This document shows, one piece after another, positions 23,527-31,569 of a DNA stretch of 62,464 nt. Positions within the stretch are counted from its first letter, which is position 1, and each line of letters opens with the position of its first letter. The notes under the pieces were generated by a model, which was not told the DNA's origin, did not search any database, and saw only the letters and a list, made by a program, of their open reading frames with translations. Position numbers and translations under genes: made by a program. The stretch is from positions 1 through 62,464 of the IMG/VR virus record IMGVR_UViG_3300047322_000201, one strand, 5' to 3'. The DNA is from a virus.

Positions 23527-23666
23527 CCCCCAAGGAAGAGGACAAGGACGAGCTTAAGTGGTGGACAGCCCGGCTGGAAATAGCGCGCGACGACAACGAG
23601 CGCCGGCTGTGCGAGCGATGCATCGCGCTAATCACCGCGCGGCTAATCGAGAACAACTATGACTGA
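23523..23666 (+). CDS. Small helical protein of the IALxTAxLME family
   Basis: A 47-residue acidic helical-hairpin protein ending CIALITARLIENN. It matches the tails of 11481, 13204 and 13547. It overlaps the DNA polymerase start by 8 bases, so its translation is coupled to polymerase. Confidence 0.6.
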   Translation: MTPKEEDKDELKWWTARLEIARDDNERRLCERCIALITARLIENNYD

Positions 23667-26400
23667 CATCGTAACCGGCGACTTCGAGACGTACTACGCC
23701 ACCGACTATAGCCTCACGCGTCTCACCACCGAGGCATATATCCGCGACGAGCGGTTCGAGGCGATCATGTTGGGCCTGAAGGTGAACGACGAGCCGGCGT
23801 ACATCGTCGACTCGACCGACATCGGCGCGGCGCTGCGCGACCTGAACCTCTCCAACAAGAAGTTCCTCGCGCACCACGCCGCGTTCGACGGCGCCATCCT
23901 CGAGTGGCGCTACGGCGCGCGGCCCGGCATGTACCTCGACACCCTGTCGCTCGCGCGGCCGGTGACAGGCAACACGGTGGGCTGCTCGCTCGACGCGCTC
24001 ACCAAGAAGTTCACGACGAGCGAGAAGGGCAAGGAGGTCGTGATGGCGCGTGGTAAGCGCCGGTCTGACTTCACGCCGGCCGAGTTCACCGCGTACGCCG
24101 GCTACTGCAAAAACGATGTGGAGCTTACCGCCCTGCTCTACCAGATCCTGCAGCAGTTCTCCACGCCGCAGGAGCACTACATCATCGACATGATGCTGCG
24201 CATGTTCACCGATCCGGTCTTCGAGCTCGATCGCACCACGCTCATCGAGCACCGCAACCAGGTGCAGGCGCAGAAGGCGCGGCTGCTCGAGAAGGTGGAG
24301 GCGTTCTGTGGCGCTGATGGATTGATGAGCAACGACAAGTTCGCCGAGGTGCTCGATCGCCTGGGCGTCGAACCACCGATGAAAGTATCGGTCGCCAAGA
24401 CGAACAACGCCACGAAGAACCCGAGCGGCGAGCCCGTCTACACCTACGCGTTCTCCAAGCAGGACGAGGCGTTCAAGGCGCTGCTCGAGCACGAGGACCC
24501 CATGGTGCAGGCCGTGGTCGCCGCCCGTCTGGGCGTGAAGTCCACCATCGAGGAGACGCGCGCTGAGTCGTTCCTGGGTATACAGATGCGCGGGCTGCTG
24601 CCTGTTTACTACCACTACTGGGGTGCGCACACTGGCCGCGCGTCCGGCGGCGACAAGGTGAACCTGCAGAACCTGACCCGCGGCGGCAAGCTGCGCGCCA
24701 GCATGAAGGCCCCGCCTGGCCACGTCGTCGTGGCATGCGACTCCGCGCAGATCGAAGCGCGCGTGGTGGCATGGTTAGCGGGTCAGACCGACCTTGTCGA
24801 GCGGTTCGCCGCCGGCGCGGACATCTATTCCGAGTTCGCCACGGACATCTACGGCTACCACGTCGATCGCAAGAAGAACACCGAGCATAAGGTGCAGGGC
24901 TTCGTTGGCAAGACGTGTTTCGCAGCGAACACTCGTGTATTAACAAACCGTGGTGCCGTAGATATCATCGACGTACAACCTACGGATTTGGTATGGGACG
25001 GAGAAGAATGGGTACGACACTCGGGGGTGGTCTTCCAAGGGGAGAAGGTGACGAAGGAATTTGCCGGAGTCCGCGCGACACCGGATCACGAAATCCTGAC
25101 GGAACATGGATGGCGGGAGTGGAGCGAGGTCAGTACAAGCCCTTCCCTTTTCCAATCGGCGCTGTCTTTGGCTGGCTCACCATCACAGGATGGGAGCGCC
25201 ACCATAACAAGCTCGGGAAGTCAGCGGGCTTCCACCCTGTTTGCCGATGCGTCTGTGGCTGGACAGGAAAGGTTGATCGACACAGCCTTAAGGCCGGGCG
25301 GTCCACGCGGTGCAACGCCTGCGCGAAAATCGCTGCGAGCACCAAGCGGTACTGGTGCTACAAAAACGCCATGCCTGACGACGAGCATCGAACTCGACTG
25401 CTCAATCGACTCTCTAGTGCAATCGCGCGCTGCCACAACCGTGGTAACCGTGCGTACCACGGGTACGGTGAACGTGGCATCGCAGTCTGCGATGAGTGGC
25501 GACGAGACCGCGCGGCCTTCTTGTGGTATGTCCAAACCGTCCCAGGGTGGGACGACCCAGAACTCGAGATGGACCGAGAGAACAACAACCGAGGATACGA
25601 GCCTGGTAACATCCGCTTCGCCACGCGAAAGGAGAACGTTGCTAATCGCAGAGAACTCGCCACGCTGGAGCGAAGAATCAGAGAGCTCGAGGCAGAGGTT
25701 GCCCGTCTTCGATCTGGCGAACGCGGGGCCGAGGAATAGGTTTGTCATCGTTACCGACTCCGGACCAGTGATCGCGCACAACTGTATTCTCGGCCTCGGT
25801 TTTGGGATGGGAGGCGACAAGCTGGACACCACCTTCCGAAAAGAGAAGGTCGACGGCGGGGTAGAGTTCGCGAAACACTGCGTGGACACCTACCGACAGA
25901 AGTATGGTGAGATCGTCAAGCTGTGGAAAAAATGCGACAACGTGCTTAAAGATGTTTGCAATGGGTACGAAGGGTATGTAGGCGTCGGCGTCGAGCTTTT
26001 GTGGAACCAGGATGGTATCCACCTGCCCAACGGCATGCTGATCCGCTACCCCGAGCTCAAGCGCGGCAAGGATGGCTTCGAATACAAGACCAAGCGCGGC
26101 TGGGTCAAGCTGTACGGAGCGAAGGTAGTTGAGAACATCGTGCAGGCGTTGGCGCGAATTGTCGTTTTCAATCAAATGGCTATGATCGACCAGCAGCTGC
26201 GCCCGCTGGACGCGCCCAGGCAGCGCCACCGCGTCGCCGCGTCGACACACGACGAAGTGATCGGCATCGTGCCGGAGGATAAAGCTAACTGGATGGTCAA
26301 CTTGATGCTAACGATTATGCGGAAAGTCCCTAAATGGGCATACGGTCTACCTATTAACTGCGAGGCAGAGTATGGTCTGACATATGGCGACTGTAAGTGA
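23659..26400 (+). CDS. Family A DNA polymerase precursor with intein
   Basis: A 913-codon gene. After removal of a 289-residue intein the polymerase is 624 residues. The 3'-5' exonuclease domain has DFE (8-10) and YCKND. Polymerase motif A is DSAQIEAR (D361), motif B is the O-helix GK(T)..CILGLGFGMG interrupted by the intein, and motif C is HDE (about 864 in the precursor). It is the replicative polymerase; no 5'-3' exonuclease domain is present. The intein separates catalytic O-helix residues, so splicing is needed for activity. The start overlaps the small gene upstream. Confidence 0.93.
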   Translation: MTDIVTGDFETYYATDYSLTRLTTEAYIRDERFEAIMLGLKVNDEPAYIVDSTDIGAALRDLNLSNKKFLAHHAAFDGAILEWRYGARPGMYLDTLSLARPVTGNTVGCSLDALTKKFTTSEKGKEVVMARGKRRSDFTPAEFTAYAGYCKNDVELTALLYQILQQFSTPQEHYIIDMMLRMFTDPVFELDRTTLIEHRNQVQAQKARLLEKVEAFCGADGLMSNDKFAEVLDRLGVEPPMKVSVAKTNNATKNPSGEPVYTYAFSKQDEAFKALLEHEDPMVQAVVAARLGVKSTIEETRAESFLGIQMRGLLPVYYHYWGAHTGRASGGDKVNLQNLTRGGKLRASMKAPPGHVVVACDSAQIEARVVAWLAGQTDLVERFAAGADIYSEFATDIYGYHVDRKKNTEHKVQGFVGKTCFAANTRVLTNRGAVDIIDVQPTDLVWDGEEWVRHSGVVFQGEKVTKEFAGVRATPDHEILTEHGWREWSEVSTSPSLFQSALSLAGSPSQDGSATITSSGSQRASTLFADASVAGQERLIDTALRPGGPRGATPARKSLRAPSGTGATKTPCLTTSIELDCSIDSLVQSRAATTVVTVRTTGTVNVASQSAMSGDETARPSCGMSKPSQGGTTQNSRWTERTTTEDTSLVTSASPRERRTLLIAENSPRWSEESESSRQRLPVFDLANAGPRNRFVIVTDSGPVIAHNCILGLGFGMGGDKLDTTFRKEKVDGGVEFAKHCVDTYRQKYGEIVKLWKKCDNVLKDVCNGYEGYVGVGVELLWNQDGIHLPNGMLIRYPELKRGKDGFEYKTKRGWVKLYGAKVVENIVQALARIVVFNQMAMIDQQLRPLDAPRQRHRVAASTHDEVIGIVPEDKANWMVNLMLTIMRKVPKWAYGLPINCEAEYGLTYGDCK
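24916..25782 (+). mobile_element. Intein in DNA polymerase motif B
   Basis: A 289-codon in-frame insertion starting with Cys (codon 420) and ending His-Asn before extein Cys 709. Block A-like CFAANTRVL, block B ATPDHEI (T-x-x-H) and block F/G-like VFDL..RFVIV...GPVIAHN are all visible. The part between block B and block F is Ser/Thr-rich and not protein-like in this frame. It contains the complete HNH gene (25110-25739) in another frame. This is a splicing-competent-looking intein with an out-of-frame endonuclease. Confidence 0.88.
25110..25739 (+). CDS. HNH homing endonuclease nested out of frame in the intein
   Basis: A 209-residue ORF in a different frame from the polymerase, wholly inside the intein. 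The N-terminal domain has the phage HNH pattern IGAVFGWLTI, then Cys pairs CRCVC and CNAC (zinc ribbon). The nuclease domain has GYGERGIAVCDEW, MDREN, GYEPGNIRFAT and ENVANRR. The C-terminal coiled-coil tail is rich in Glu, Arg and Leu. It has its own ATG and stop (TAG at 25737-25739). A GTG at 25119 is an alternative start, and no strong Shine-Dalgarno is seen. It probably cuts intein-less polymerase genes and so spreads the intein. Confidence 0.85.
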   Translation: MAGVERGQYKPFPFPIGAVFGWLTITGWERHHNKLGKSAGFHPVCRCVCGWTGKVDRHSLKAGRSTRCNACAKIAASTKRYWCYKNAMPDDEHRTRLLNRLSSAIARCHNRGNRAYHGYGERGIAVCDEWRRDRAAFLWYVQTVPGWDDPELEMDRENNNRGYEPGNIRFATRKENVANRRELATLERRIRELEAEVARLRSGERGAEE

Positions 26401-26430
26401 GATATCGCACATACCTATTAACCCTGTCGG

Positions 26431-26458
26431 TTGTAACTTCTCACAACGTGTGTATAGT
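26431..26458 (+). promoter_or_regulatory. Predicted sigma70-type promoter
   Basis: TTGTAA (26431-26436) and TATAGT (26453-26458) with a 16-base spacer, in the gap after the polymerase gene. It would drive the gene at 26493 and those downstream. Confidence 0.6.
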
Positions 26459-26492
26459 GTATGTATTAGTCACAATCTATATACATAAAGCC

Positions 26493-27119
26493 ATGATTTC
26501 TTATGACCAACAGCGCGCCAAGGCTGCTGTCGAGTACTTGGTAAATACGACCTATTTCCCGCACCGCGTCCGCGGACTGCGTACGGAGGTGAAGCGCCCG
26601 CGCGCACTCCCCTATAAAGGAGATGAAGAAGTGCTCAACGAACTGCTCGTGATCGGCCGGCAGAGCGAGCAGGCGATGGAGAACCTGATCGCGGTGGCGG
26701 AGTTCAAGCGCGATCAGGACCGCAACGCGTACCAGCGCCAATATATGGCTGCGCAGCGTCGCCGGTTCCGTTGGGCGGTGGAGCTCGAGGAGCGACGCAC
26801 CGGCGCCAAGCTGGGGCTCGATGAGCGCAACCGCCTCGCCCATGAAGTCCAGGCCATCTGGCTCGAGGAGCGCGACGCGTACGTTGAGCGGCGTGCCGAA
26901 CAGTGGATCGCTCAGCATGGCGGCGAAGTATCGTATGATGATCGCCGGATCTTCATCGAGCAGTTCTGGGACCAGAAAAATCAGGAGCTCCAGGCTATGC
27001 TTTCTGAGGTGCCGAGCGCGGATCATGTCATCCGAAAGAAGCGTCGAACCGTTACTGTCAGCACACCTACAACAGTCATGGGGCAGGCACTTCAAAAAGC
27101 GATTGACATTACCAAATGA
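26493..27119 (+). CDS. Hypothetical replication-region protein
   Basis: A 208-residue, highly charged helical protein with long Arg/Glu-rich helices (about residues 75-165) and a basic C-terminus. It lies between DNA polymerase and a RecB-like nuclease, so it is probably a DNA-metabolism accessory. A predicted promoter directly precedes it. No family recognised. Confidence 0.65.
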   Translation: MISYDQQRAKAAVEYLVNTTYFPHRVRGLRTEVKRPRALPYKGDEEVLNELLVIGRQSEQAMENLIAVAEFKRDQDRNAYQRQYMAAQRRRFRWAVELEERRTGAKLGLDERNRLAHEVQAIWLEERDAYVERRAEQWIAQHGGEVSYDDRRIFIEQFWDQKNQELQAMLSEVPSADHVIRKKRRTVTVSTPTTVMGQALQKAIDITK

Positions 27120-27130
27120 AGGTTTATGAT
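27103..27130 (+). promoter_or_regulatory. Strong predicted sigma70 promoter
   Basis: Consensus TTGACA (27103-27108) and near-consensus TATGAT (27125-27130) with a 16-base spacer, in the 66-base gap and the end of the preceding gene. It is the best host-type promoter seen in the window and drives the nuclease-helicase-primase set. Confidence 0.75.
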
Positions 27131-27185
27131 CCGTACACGTTCAGCAATTGAGTAACTGTTTGCAACCAACAAGGTAAAAAATACC

Positions 27186-27839
27186 ATGCCCGACATGAAG
27201 GCGTGGACATACAGCCAGCTGGACGGGTTCGAAACCTGTCCTCGGCAGTACCACGCAAAAACAGTGCTGCGGCGGTTCAAGTTCGAACCGACCGTGGCAA
27301 CCGAATGGGGCGACAAGGTTCACAAAGCGTTTGAAACGGCCATCGAGGACCACACCCCCCTCCCGGACGGCATGACGCAGTGGCAAGGTATAGCGAACGC
27401 GCTAACAGCTATGCCCGGAACCAAGTTAGTCGAGAAGAAGTTAGCAGTAGACAGGAACTTTCAGGCATGCGATTACTGGGGAGCGTGGTCACGGGGGAAT
27501 GTCGACTTGACCGTGATCAACAAAGACCACGCCGTCTTGGTCGACTACAAGACTGGCAAGTACAAGCCGTCCGAGCAGTTGATGTTGTATGCGGGGTATG
27601 CCTTTGCGCACTGGCCGCAGTTATCGTCGGTGCAGACTGGGTTCATATGGTTGAAGAGCAAGAAGGTTGAGAAGAAGACGTACAAGCGGGACGAGGTGCC
27701 GGTGATCTGGCAGGAGTTCACACCCCGCGTGAGACGTCTCGAATTGGCCTATGAGAAAGACCAGTGGCCCGCTCGGCCTAGCGGGTTGTGTAACGGCTGG
27801 TGCCCAGTAACTGATTGCGAACACTACAAAGCAAAATGA
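27186..27839 (+). CDS. PD-(D/E)XK nuclease, RecB/Cas4-like
   Basis: A 217-residue nuclease of the PDDEXK_1 type. The SQLDGFETCPRQY motif carries the first Cys (about 20). The catalytic core is VEKK, GNVDLTV and VDYKTGK (D120-x-K122), with a Gln helix QLMLYAGY. LCNGWCPVTDC at the C-terminus gives three more Cys, as in Fe-S-cluster RecB/AddB/Cas4-type enzymes. It probably processes DNA ends in recombination or replication. No CRISPR array is nearby. The leader carries AACCAACAAGG. Confidence 0.85.
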   Translation: MPDMKAWTYSQLDGFETCPRQYHAKTVLRRFKFEPTVATEWGDKVHKAFETAIEDHTPLPDGMTQWQGIANALTAMPGTKLVEKKLAVDRNFQACDYWGAWSRGNVDLTVINKDHAVLVDYKTGKYKPSEQLMLYAGYAFAHWPQLSSVQTGFIWLKSKKVEKKTYKRDEVPVIWQEFTPRVRRLELAYEKDQWPARPSGLCNGWCPVTDCEHYKAK

Positions 27840-27997
27840 ATCTCCTGCAGCAGACCGAATTCACGGCAGTATCGTGCGCCGACTTGATCGCACATGTCAT
27901 GCTTAAGCCGGAACGCCACTCCTCGCTGGAGCGCGAACTGGCCCAACGCCTGTGGCTTGCCACGATGGAGGAAGACGACGATGGCCTCGACGCCTGA
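27836..27997 (+). CDS. Small hypothetical protein
   Basis: A 53-residue acidic helical protein, ATGA-coupled to the nuclease gene. It contains the CACATGTCATG word (AHVML). It overlaps the VRR-NUC gene by 17 bases. Function unknown. Confidence 0.55.
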   Translation: MNLLQQTEFTAVSCADLIAHVMLKPERHSSLERELAQRLWLATMEEDDDGLDA

Positions 27998-28328
27998 AGG
28001 TCGTGTTAAAGCAGACATCAAGAAGGAACTTGTCTCCCGCGGGTTCCAGCCCGCCGGTGGCAAGGAGCCCGAAGCGATGACTGGGTGGTACTATATGCCC
28101 GTCTCCAATGGGATGGGCACGCACGGGATACCGGACTTCGTCTGCTGCTGGAAGGGCCTGTTCTTTGGCATCGAAGCGAAGGCGCCGAAGGGTGAACCTT
28201 CGCTGCAGCAGCTGCGCCGCCACACCGAGATCAAGAACGCTGGCGGCCTTATCCTTGTTGTGGATGACGTTAGCAGGTTGAAACAGTTTTTTGACGAGTA
28301 CGAGCTAGATGTCAGCCGACACCATTGA
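27981..28328 (+). CDS. VRR-NUC domain nuclease
   Basis: A 115-residue stand-alone VRR-NUC enzyme. GIPDFVCCWKG, then FFGIEAKAPKG, gives the D...E-x-K catalytic set, followed by QLRRHTEIKNAGG and VVDDV. Such phage enzymes act as structure-specific (Holliday-junction-like) nucleases. GGAGGAAG precedes the ATG. It fits with the nearby RecB-like nuclease and helicase. Confidence 0.88.
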   Translation: MASTPEGRVKADIKKELVSRGFQPAGGKEPEAMTGWYYMPVSNGMGTHGIPDFVCCWKGLFFGIEAKAPKGEPSLQQLRRHTEIKNAGGLILVVDDVSRLKQFFDEYELDVSRHH

Positions 28329-28515
28329 TAACGCCTCCGAGGCGGAAGAACTCATGACGCGCGCCGCGATCTCCATGGTCGTGGCGAAGAATAAACCGAT
28401 CGAGCCGAGCGCCGAGTGCCTGCAGTGCGGCGAGCCAATCGAGCAGAACGACGTGGTGCCGCGCCGCTGGTGCGACCGCACCTGCCGAGATGACTGGGAG
28501 CGGTCGAAGAAATGA
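28309..28515 (+). CDS. Small zinc-finger protein
   Basis: A 68-residue protein with two Cys pairs, CLQC and CDRTC, spaced as a treble-clef or zinc ribbon, in a TraR/DksA-like C-terminal setting (RRWCDRTCRDDWE). It is a possible RNA polymerase or nucleic-acid binder. It overlaps its neighbour by 20 bases. Confidence 0.7.
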   Translation: MSADTIDNASEAEELMTRAAISMVVAKNKPIEPSAECLQCGEPIEQNDVVPRRWCDRTCRDDWERSKK

Positions 28516-28814
28516 TCACTGCGGAACTGGATGAGCCGGCTGTCGGCGCCGAGCAGTCGGGATACAACCGCCTCTGGGCGGCCGTGCTGCTGCAGGCGAT
28601 CCGCGACATGAGCGCGGTCGACAATATCGAGCGCGGCTTGAAGGACACCCGCGCGGGGGGTTTCAGCGTGATCAAGCTCAAAGAGTGGTTCGCCAGTGAT
28701 GAGCTCAAGCTCGGCTCGTTCGCGTGGATCTGCAGCTACCTCGGCCACAACCACGCGCGCGTTCGAGAGATTGTCGCGAAGAATCCACAAGTGCTAACTG
28801 GAACGAGGAAATAG
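28512..28814 (+). CDS. Hypothetical helical protein
   Basis: A 100-residue protein with a C-terminal helix-turn-helix-like segment (AWICSYLGHNHARVREIV) of a type seen in many phages. It may be a small DNA-binding regulator. ATGA overlap with the zinc-finger gene. Confidence 0.6.
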   Translation: MITAELDEPAVGAEQSGYNRLWAAVLLQAIRDMSAVDNIERGLKDTRAGGFSVIKLKEWFASDELKLGSFAWICSYLGHNHARVREIVAKNPQVLTGTRK

Positions 28815-28816
28815 TT

Positions 28817-29095
28817 ATGGCGCGGAAGCCGACGGAGTATGACAAGAAGTACAATGCCGCCTACGAGGCGAGGCCGGAGCAGGTTAAAAATAGAGAAGCG
28901 CGTAATTTAGCGCGGCAGCACGCACTAAAAGCTGGGGTTGTACATAAGGGCGACGGCAAGGATATCGATCATAAGAAGCCGCTGATTGATGGCGGGTCCA
29001 ACAGTAAATCGAATCAGCGCGTCGTGAGTGAGAAGACCAACCGGGGGTGGCGGGCAGGCAGTGCCTCCTACAACCCGAATAAACAGAAGAAGTAA
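28817..29095 (+). CDS. Small HNH-type endonuclease
   Basis: A 92-residue basic protein with the compact HNH pattern KDIDHKKPL, GGSNSKSNQRVV and a following Asn-Arg. Free-standing small HNH nucleases are common in phages, either as homing enzymes or as packaging/recombination helpers. It lies between the zinc-finger/HTH genes and the helicase. Confidence 0.75.
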   Translation: MARKPTEYDKKYNAAYEARPEQVKNREARNLARQHALKAGVVHKGDGKDIDHKKPLIDGGSNSKSNQRVVSEKTNRGWRAGSASYNPNKQKK

Positions 29096-29100
29096 ATCAC

Positions 29101-30669
29101 ATGCTAATTTGGCAGCCTAAGAAGTGCGTGCTATTTAGGTTAAAGAATCCCAGCCGTATTTTGGAAGTCATCCCAACTGCCAAGTTGGTTCGACACCAGG
29201 GAGAAGTCCTCGTCGCAGTCCCTCATCGGCCCGATGAGACTGCGGTGCTGCGCAACTTAGGCTGGAACGTCCCCTCTCCCATTGGCTTCTACTACGACTG
29301 GCCGGGACCCTATAAGCCTTTTGATGCACAGCTGAAGACCTGCGAGTTTGCCTCTCAGCACACCCGCTCGTTCATCCTCAACTCGATGGGAACTGGGAAA
29401 ACCACAAGTGCCCTCTGGACCTACGACTACCTTCGCTCAGTTCGCGCAGTCAGCCGAGCACTGGTTGTGGCTCCGCTATCTACACTTGAGCGTACATGGG
29501 CCGACACTGTATTTCGGTCCTTCCCACATCTATCGTGCGCTGTGCTCTACGGGAGTGCTCAACGGAGAAAGAAACTCCTGGCTGCCGAGCACGACATCTA
29601 CGTCGTTAATATCGACGGCGCGAAGATCCTCCTTGAGCAGCTGGCAGATCGCCCGGATATCGACATGGTCATCGTCGACGAAGTAGCGATGGCGCGCAAC
29701 GCCTCCACGGATAGATGGAAAGCGCTCAACACCATACTCAACAAGCAGGTGCCACGCCGCGCGATGGGTTTGACTGGCGCCCCTATCCCAAACGAGGTGA
29801 CCGATGCCTGGGCCCAGGCGCGGCTGATCAATCCCACCAACCCAGACGTGCCGAAGTACTTCCGGGCATTCAAGGAGAGGACGATGGATCAGACTGGGCC
29901 GTACACCTGGAGAGCGAAGCCCACTGCGCTGGATGATGTCCATAAAATCCTCCAGCCGTCGATTCGATTCTCGCTTGATGACTGCGTGGACTTGCCGCCA
30001 GAGACTAGACTGGATCGCGATGTCGAACTTACGTCCGAGCAGAAGGCAGCCTATGAGTCGATGATGAAGAAGCTCGTCGCGCAGCACGCGGCCGGCGAAG
30101 TCACCGCGGCTAATGAGGCAGTCAAGGCTGGGAAGCTGGTTCAGATCGCCTGTGGTGTGGCGTATGACGCAGCTGGCGATTGCGTGACGCTACCCTGTCA
30201 GCCGCGAGTCAATGAACTCATCGACGTTATTGAGGAGTCGGAAGGCAAAGTATTGGTCTTCGCGCCATTCACTGGAGTCATCGAGCACATCGCTGAGTGC
30301 ATTAAAACCAAGTGGGAGATTGGAGTCGTACATGGAGGCACGTCAAAAGATGAACGAGACGTTATCTTCCAACGCTTCCAAGATCCCCAAGATCCACTCC
30401 ACGTTATTGTGGCGAACCCCGGCACCATGTCGCATGGCTTGACGCTGACTGAGGCCACGACGACGTGTTGGTACGCACCAATTAATTCGGCGGATACCTA
30501 TGTCCAGGCGAACGCTCGAGTGCGCCGCCCGGGCCAGAAGCGTACTTCTGTCATTGTCCATATAGCTGGATCTAAAGTTGAGCGACGTATCTACGCCCGC
30601 CTCGCGGGTAAAGTCGACACACAAGGAGTGCTCCTTGACCTTATTGAAAAGCAAGACACGGCCAGTTAA
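29101..30669 (+). CDS. SNF2/DEAD-like helicase
   Basis: A 522-residue superfamily 2 ATPase. Walker A is SMGTGKT (about 95-101), motif II is DEVA (194-197), motif III is TGAP, and the C-terminal lobe has GKVLVFAPF, HGGTS, motif V, and motif VI RVRRPGQK (SNF2 style). It resembles phage SNF2-type helicases that work with VRR-NUC and primase genes. It probably remodels or unwinds replication or recombination intermediates. Confidence 0.88.
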   Translation: MLIWQPKKCVLFRLKNPSRILEVIPTAKLVRHQGEVLVAVPHRPDETAVLRNLGWNVPSPIGFYYDWPGPYKPFDAQLKTCEFASQHTRSFILNSMGTGKTTSALWTYDYLRSVRAVSRALVVAPLSTLERTWADTVFRSFPHLSCAVLYGSAQRRKKLLAAEHDIYVVNIDGAKILLEQLADRPDIDMVIVDEVAMARNASTDRWKALNTILNKQVPRRAMGLTGAPIPNEVTDAWAQARLINPTNPDVPKYFRAFKERTMDQTGPYTWRAKPTALDDVHKILQPSIRFSLDDCVDLPPETRLDRDVELTSEQKAAYESMMKKLVAQHAAGEVTAANEAVKAGKLVQIACGVAYDAAGDCVTLPCQPRVNELIDVIEESEGKVLVFAPFTGVIEHIAECIKTKWEIGVVHGGTSKDERDVIFQRFQDPQDPLHVIVANPGTMSHGLTLTEATTTCWYAPINSADTYVQANARVRRPGQKRTSVIVHIAGSKVERRIYARLAGKVDTQGVLLDLIEKQDTAS

Positions 30670-30832
30670 GAAGGACTGGCGGTTTATTACGTACGACGGC
30701 GAGACGATGTGCATTAAAGACTGGGCCGAGCGTCTCGGCATTAAATACATCACGCTTTATCAACGACTCTCGCGATCGCGCTGGTCAATTGAAAAAGCAT
30801 TTTTGACGAAGGTGAGACATGGAACTGACTGA
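30635..30832 (+). CDS. Small HTH protein (TTG start)
   Basis: A 65-residue protein. The TTG start is chosen because AAGGAG lies 8 bases upstream, inside the helicase gene. Its core matches the small phage HTH pattern IKDWAERLGI..ITLYQRLSRSRWSIEKAF. It probably binds DNA as a small regulator or nuclease-associated module. It overlaps the helicase end by 35 bases. Confidence 0.7.
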   Translation: MTLLKSKTRPVKKDWRFITYDGETMCIKDWAERLGIKYITLYQRLSRSRWSIEKAFLTKVRHGTD

Positions 30833-31064
30833 GTGGTATCCAGCGCACATTAAGCCGGTCCGACAAGGGGTGTATGAACTCGAGGTGTATGAACTCGACT
30901 ATTGGAAGTTCACCCCGACACTGATGTTCAGCTGCTGGGATGGTAAGCAGTGGCTGTGGATTGCGGACAACGTAGACAAGGCGGCCACGCGCATCTGCCC
31001 TGCGCAGAGCCAGAATCGGAGATGGCGTGGTTTGGCAGCAAGACCCCAAGTTAGCACGTTGTAA
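30819..31064 (+). CDS. Conserved small phage protein (EWYPAHIKPVRQGVYE type)
   Basis: An 81-residue protein with the pattern WYPAHIKPVR.GVYE and a C-terminal QNRRWRGL. I remember similar proteins from phages of Burkholderia and relatives, with no known function. It ends within a GTTAGCACGT word. Confidence 0.65.
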   Translation: MELTEWYPAHIKPVRQGVYELEVYELDYWKFTPTLMFSCWDGKQWLWIADNVDKAATRICPAQSQNRRWRGLAARPQVSTL

Positions 31065-31084
31065 CCAACTTACTGAGGTGAGAC

Positions 31085-31468
31085 ATGAAGCTCAACGAAC
31101 TCGTCGAGAAGTACATCGCCATCCGCGATAAGAAAGCCGAGATGAAGAAGCAGTTGGAGGAGAAGCTCAAGCCGCTCGACAACGCCATGGAGCAGATCGA
31201 GGCGGTGCTGCTGAAGACCTTCGACCAGCTGGGCACCGAGTCGGTCAAGTCCGGCGCGGGCACCGCGTACGTCTCGACCCGCACGAGCGCCACGGTGGCC
31301 GACAAGGAAGCGTTTCGCGCCTTCATCCAGGCCGACGAGAACAACTGGGCGATGGCCGATGTGCGCGCGGCGAAGGCGGCGATCGAGCAGTACGCCGAGG
31401 AACATCAGGACCTGCCGCCGGGCATTAACTGGCGCCAGGAGCGAGTCGTCAACGTGAGGCGCACATGA
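31085..31468 (+). CDS. Coiled-coil hypothetical protein
   Basis: A 127-residue protein with Lys/Glu-rich N-terminal coiled coil (about residues 5-50), then an alpha/beta segment with a Trp-rich C-terminus. It has a good ribosome site (GAGGTGAG). It lies beside the ssDNA-binding-protein candidate and is probably a replication or recombination accessory. Confidence 0.65.
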   Translation: MKLNELVEKYIAIRDKKAEMKKQLEEKLKPLDNAMEQIEAVLLKTFDQLGTESVKSGAGTAYVSTRTSATVADKEAFRAFIQADENNWAMADVRAAKAAIEQYAEEHQDLPPGINWRQERVVNVRRT

Positions 31469-31569
31469 CCGGATTTGTGTGGTTTCTAGCGATCCTGTCG
31501 CTCCTCGGCAAGGACGCTGGATTGTTCTTTCTGTGCTTCATAGCGCTTTTCTTCCACTACGTCCTATGA
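31465..31569 (+). CDS. Tiny membrane peptide
   Basis: A 34-residue peptide with one hydrophobic helix interrupted by Lys-Asp in the middle. ATGA overlaps with both neighbours support translation. Function unknown. Confidence 0.5.
   Translation: MTGFVWFLAILSLLGKDAGLFFLCFIALFFHYVL

Noticed and set aside
24915-25109. Upstream extension of the HNH frame to an earlier ATG (24915)
   Set aside because: This part codes intein block A and B in the polymerase frame, and in the HNH frame it is not protein-like. The HNH domain begins after 25110.
27022-27032. TCATGTCATC as a further copy of the CACATGTCA word
   Set aside because: It lacks the leading CACA, so it was not counted.
27186-28328. Cas4-like nuclease as part of a CRISPR system
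   Set aside because: No repeat-spacer array and no other Cas protein were seen. A recombination role fits better.
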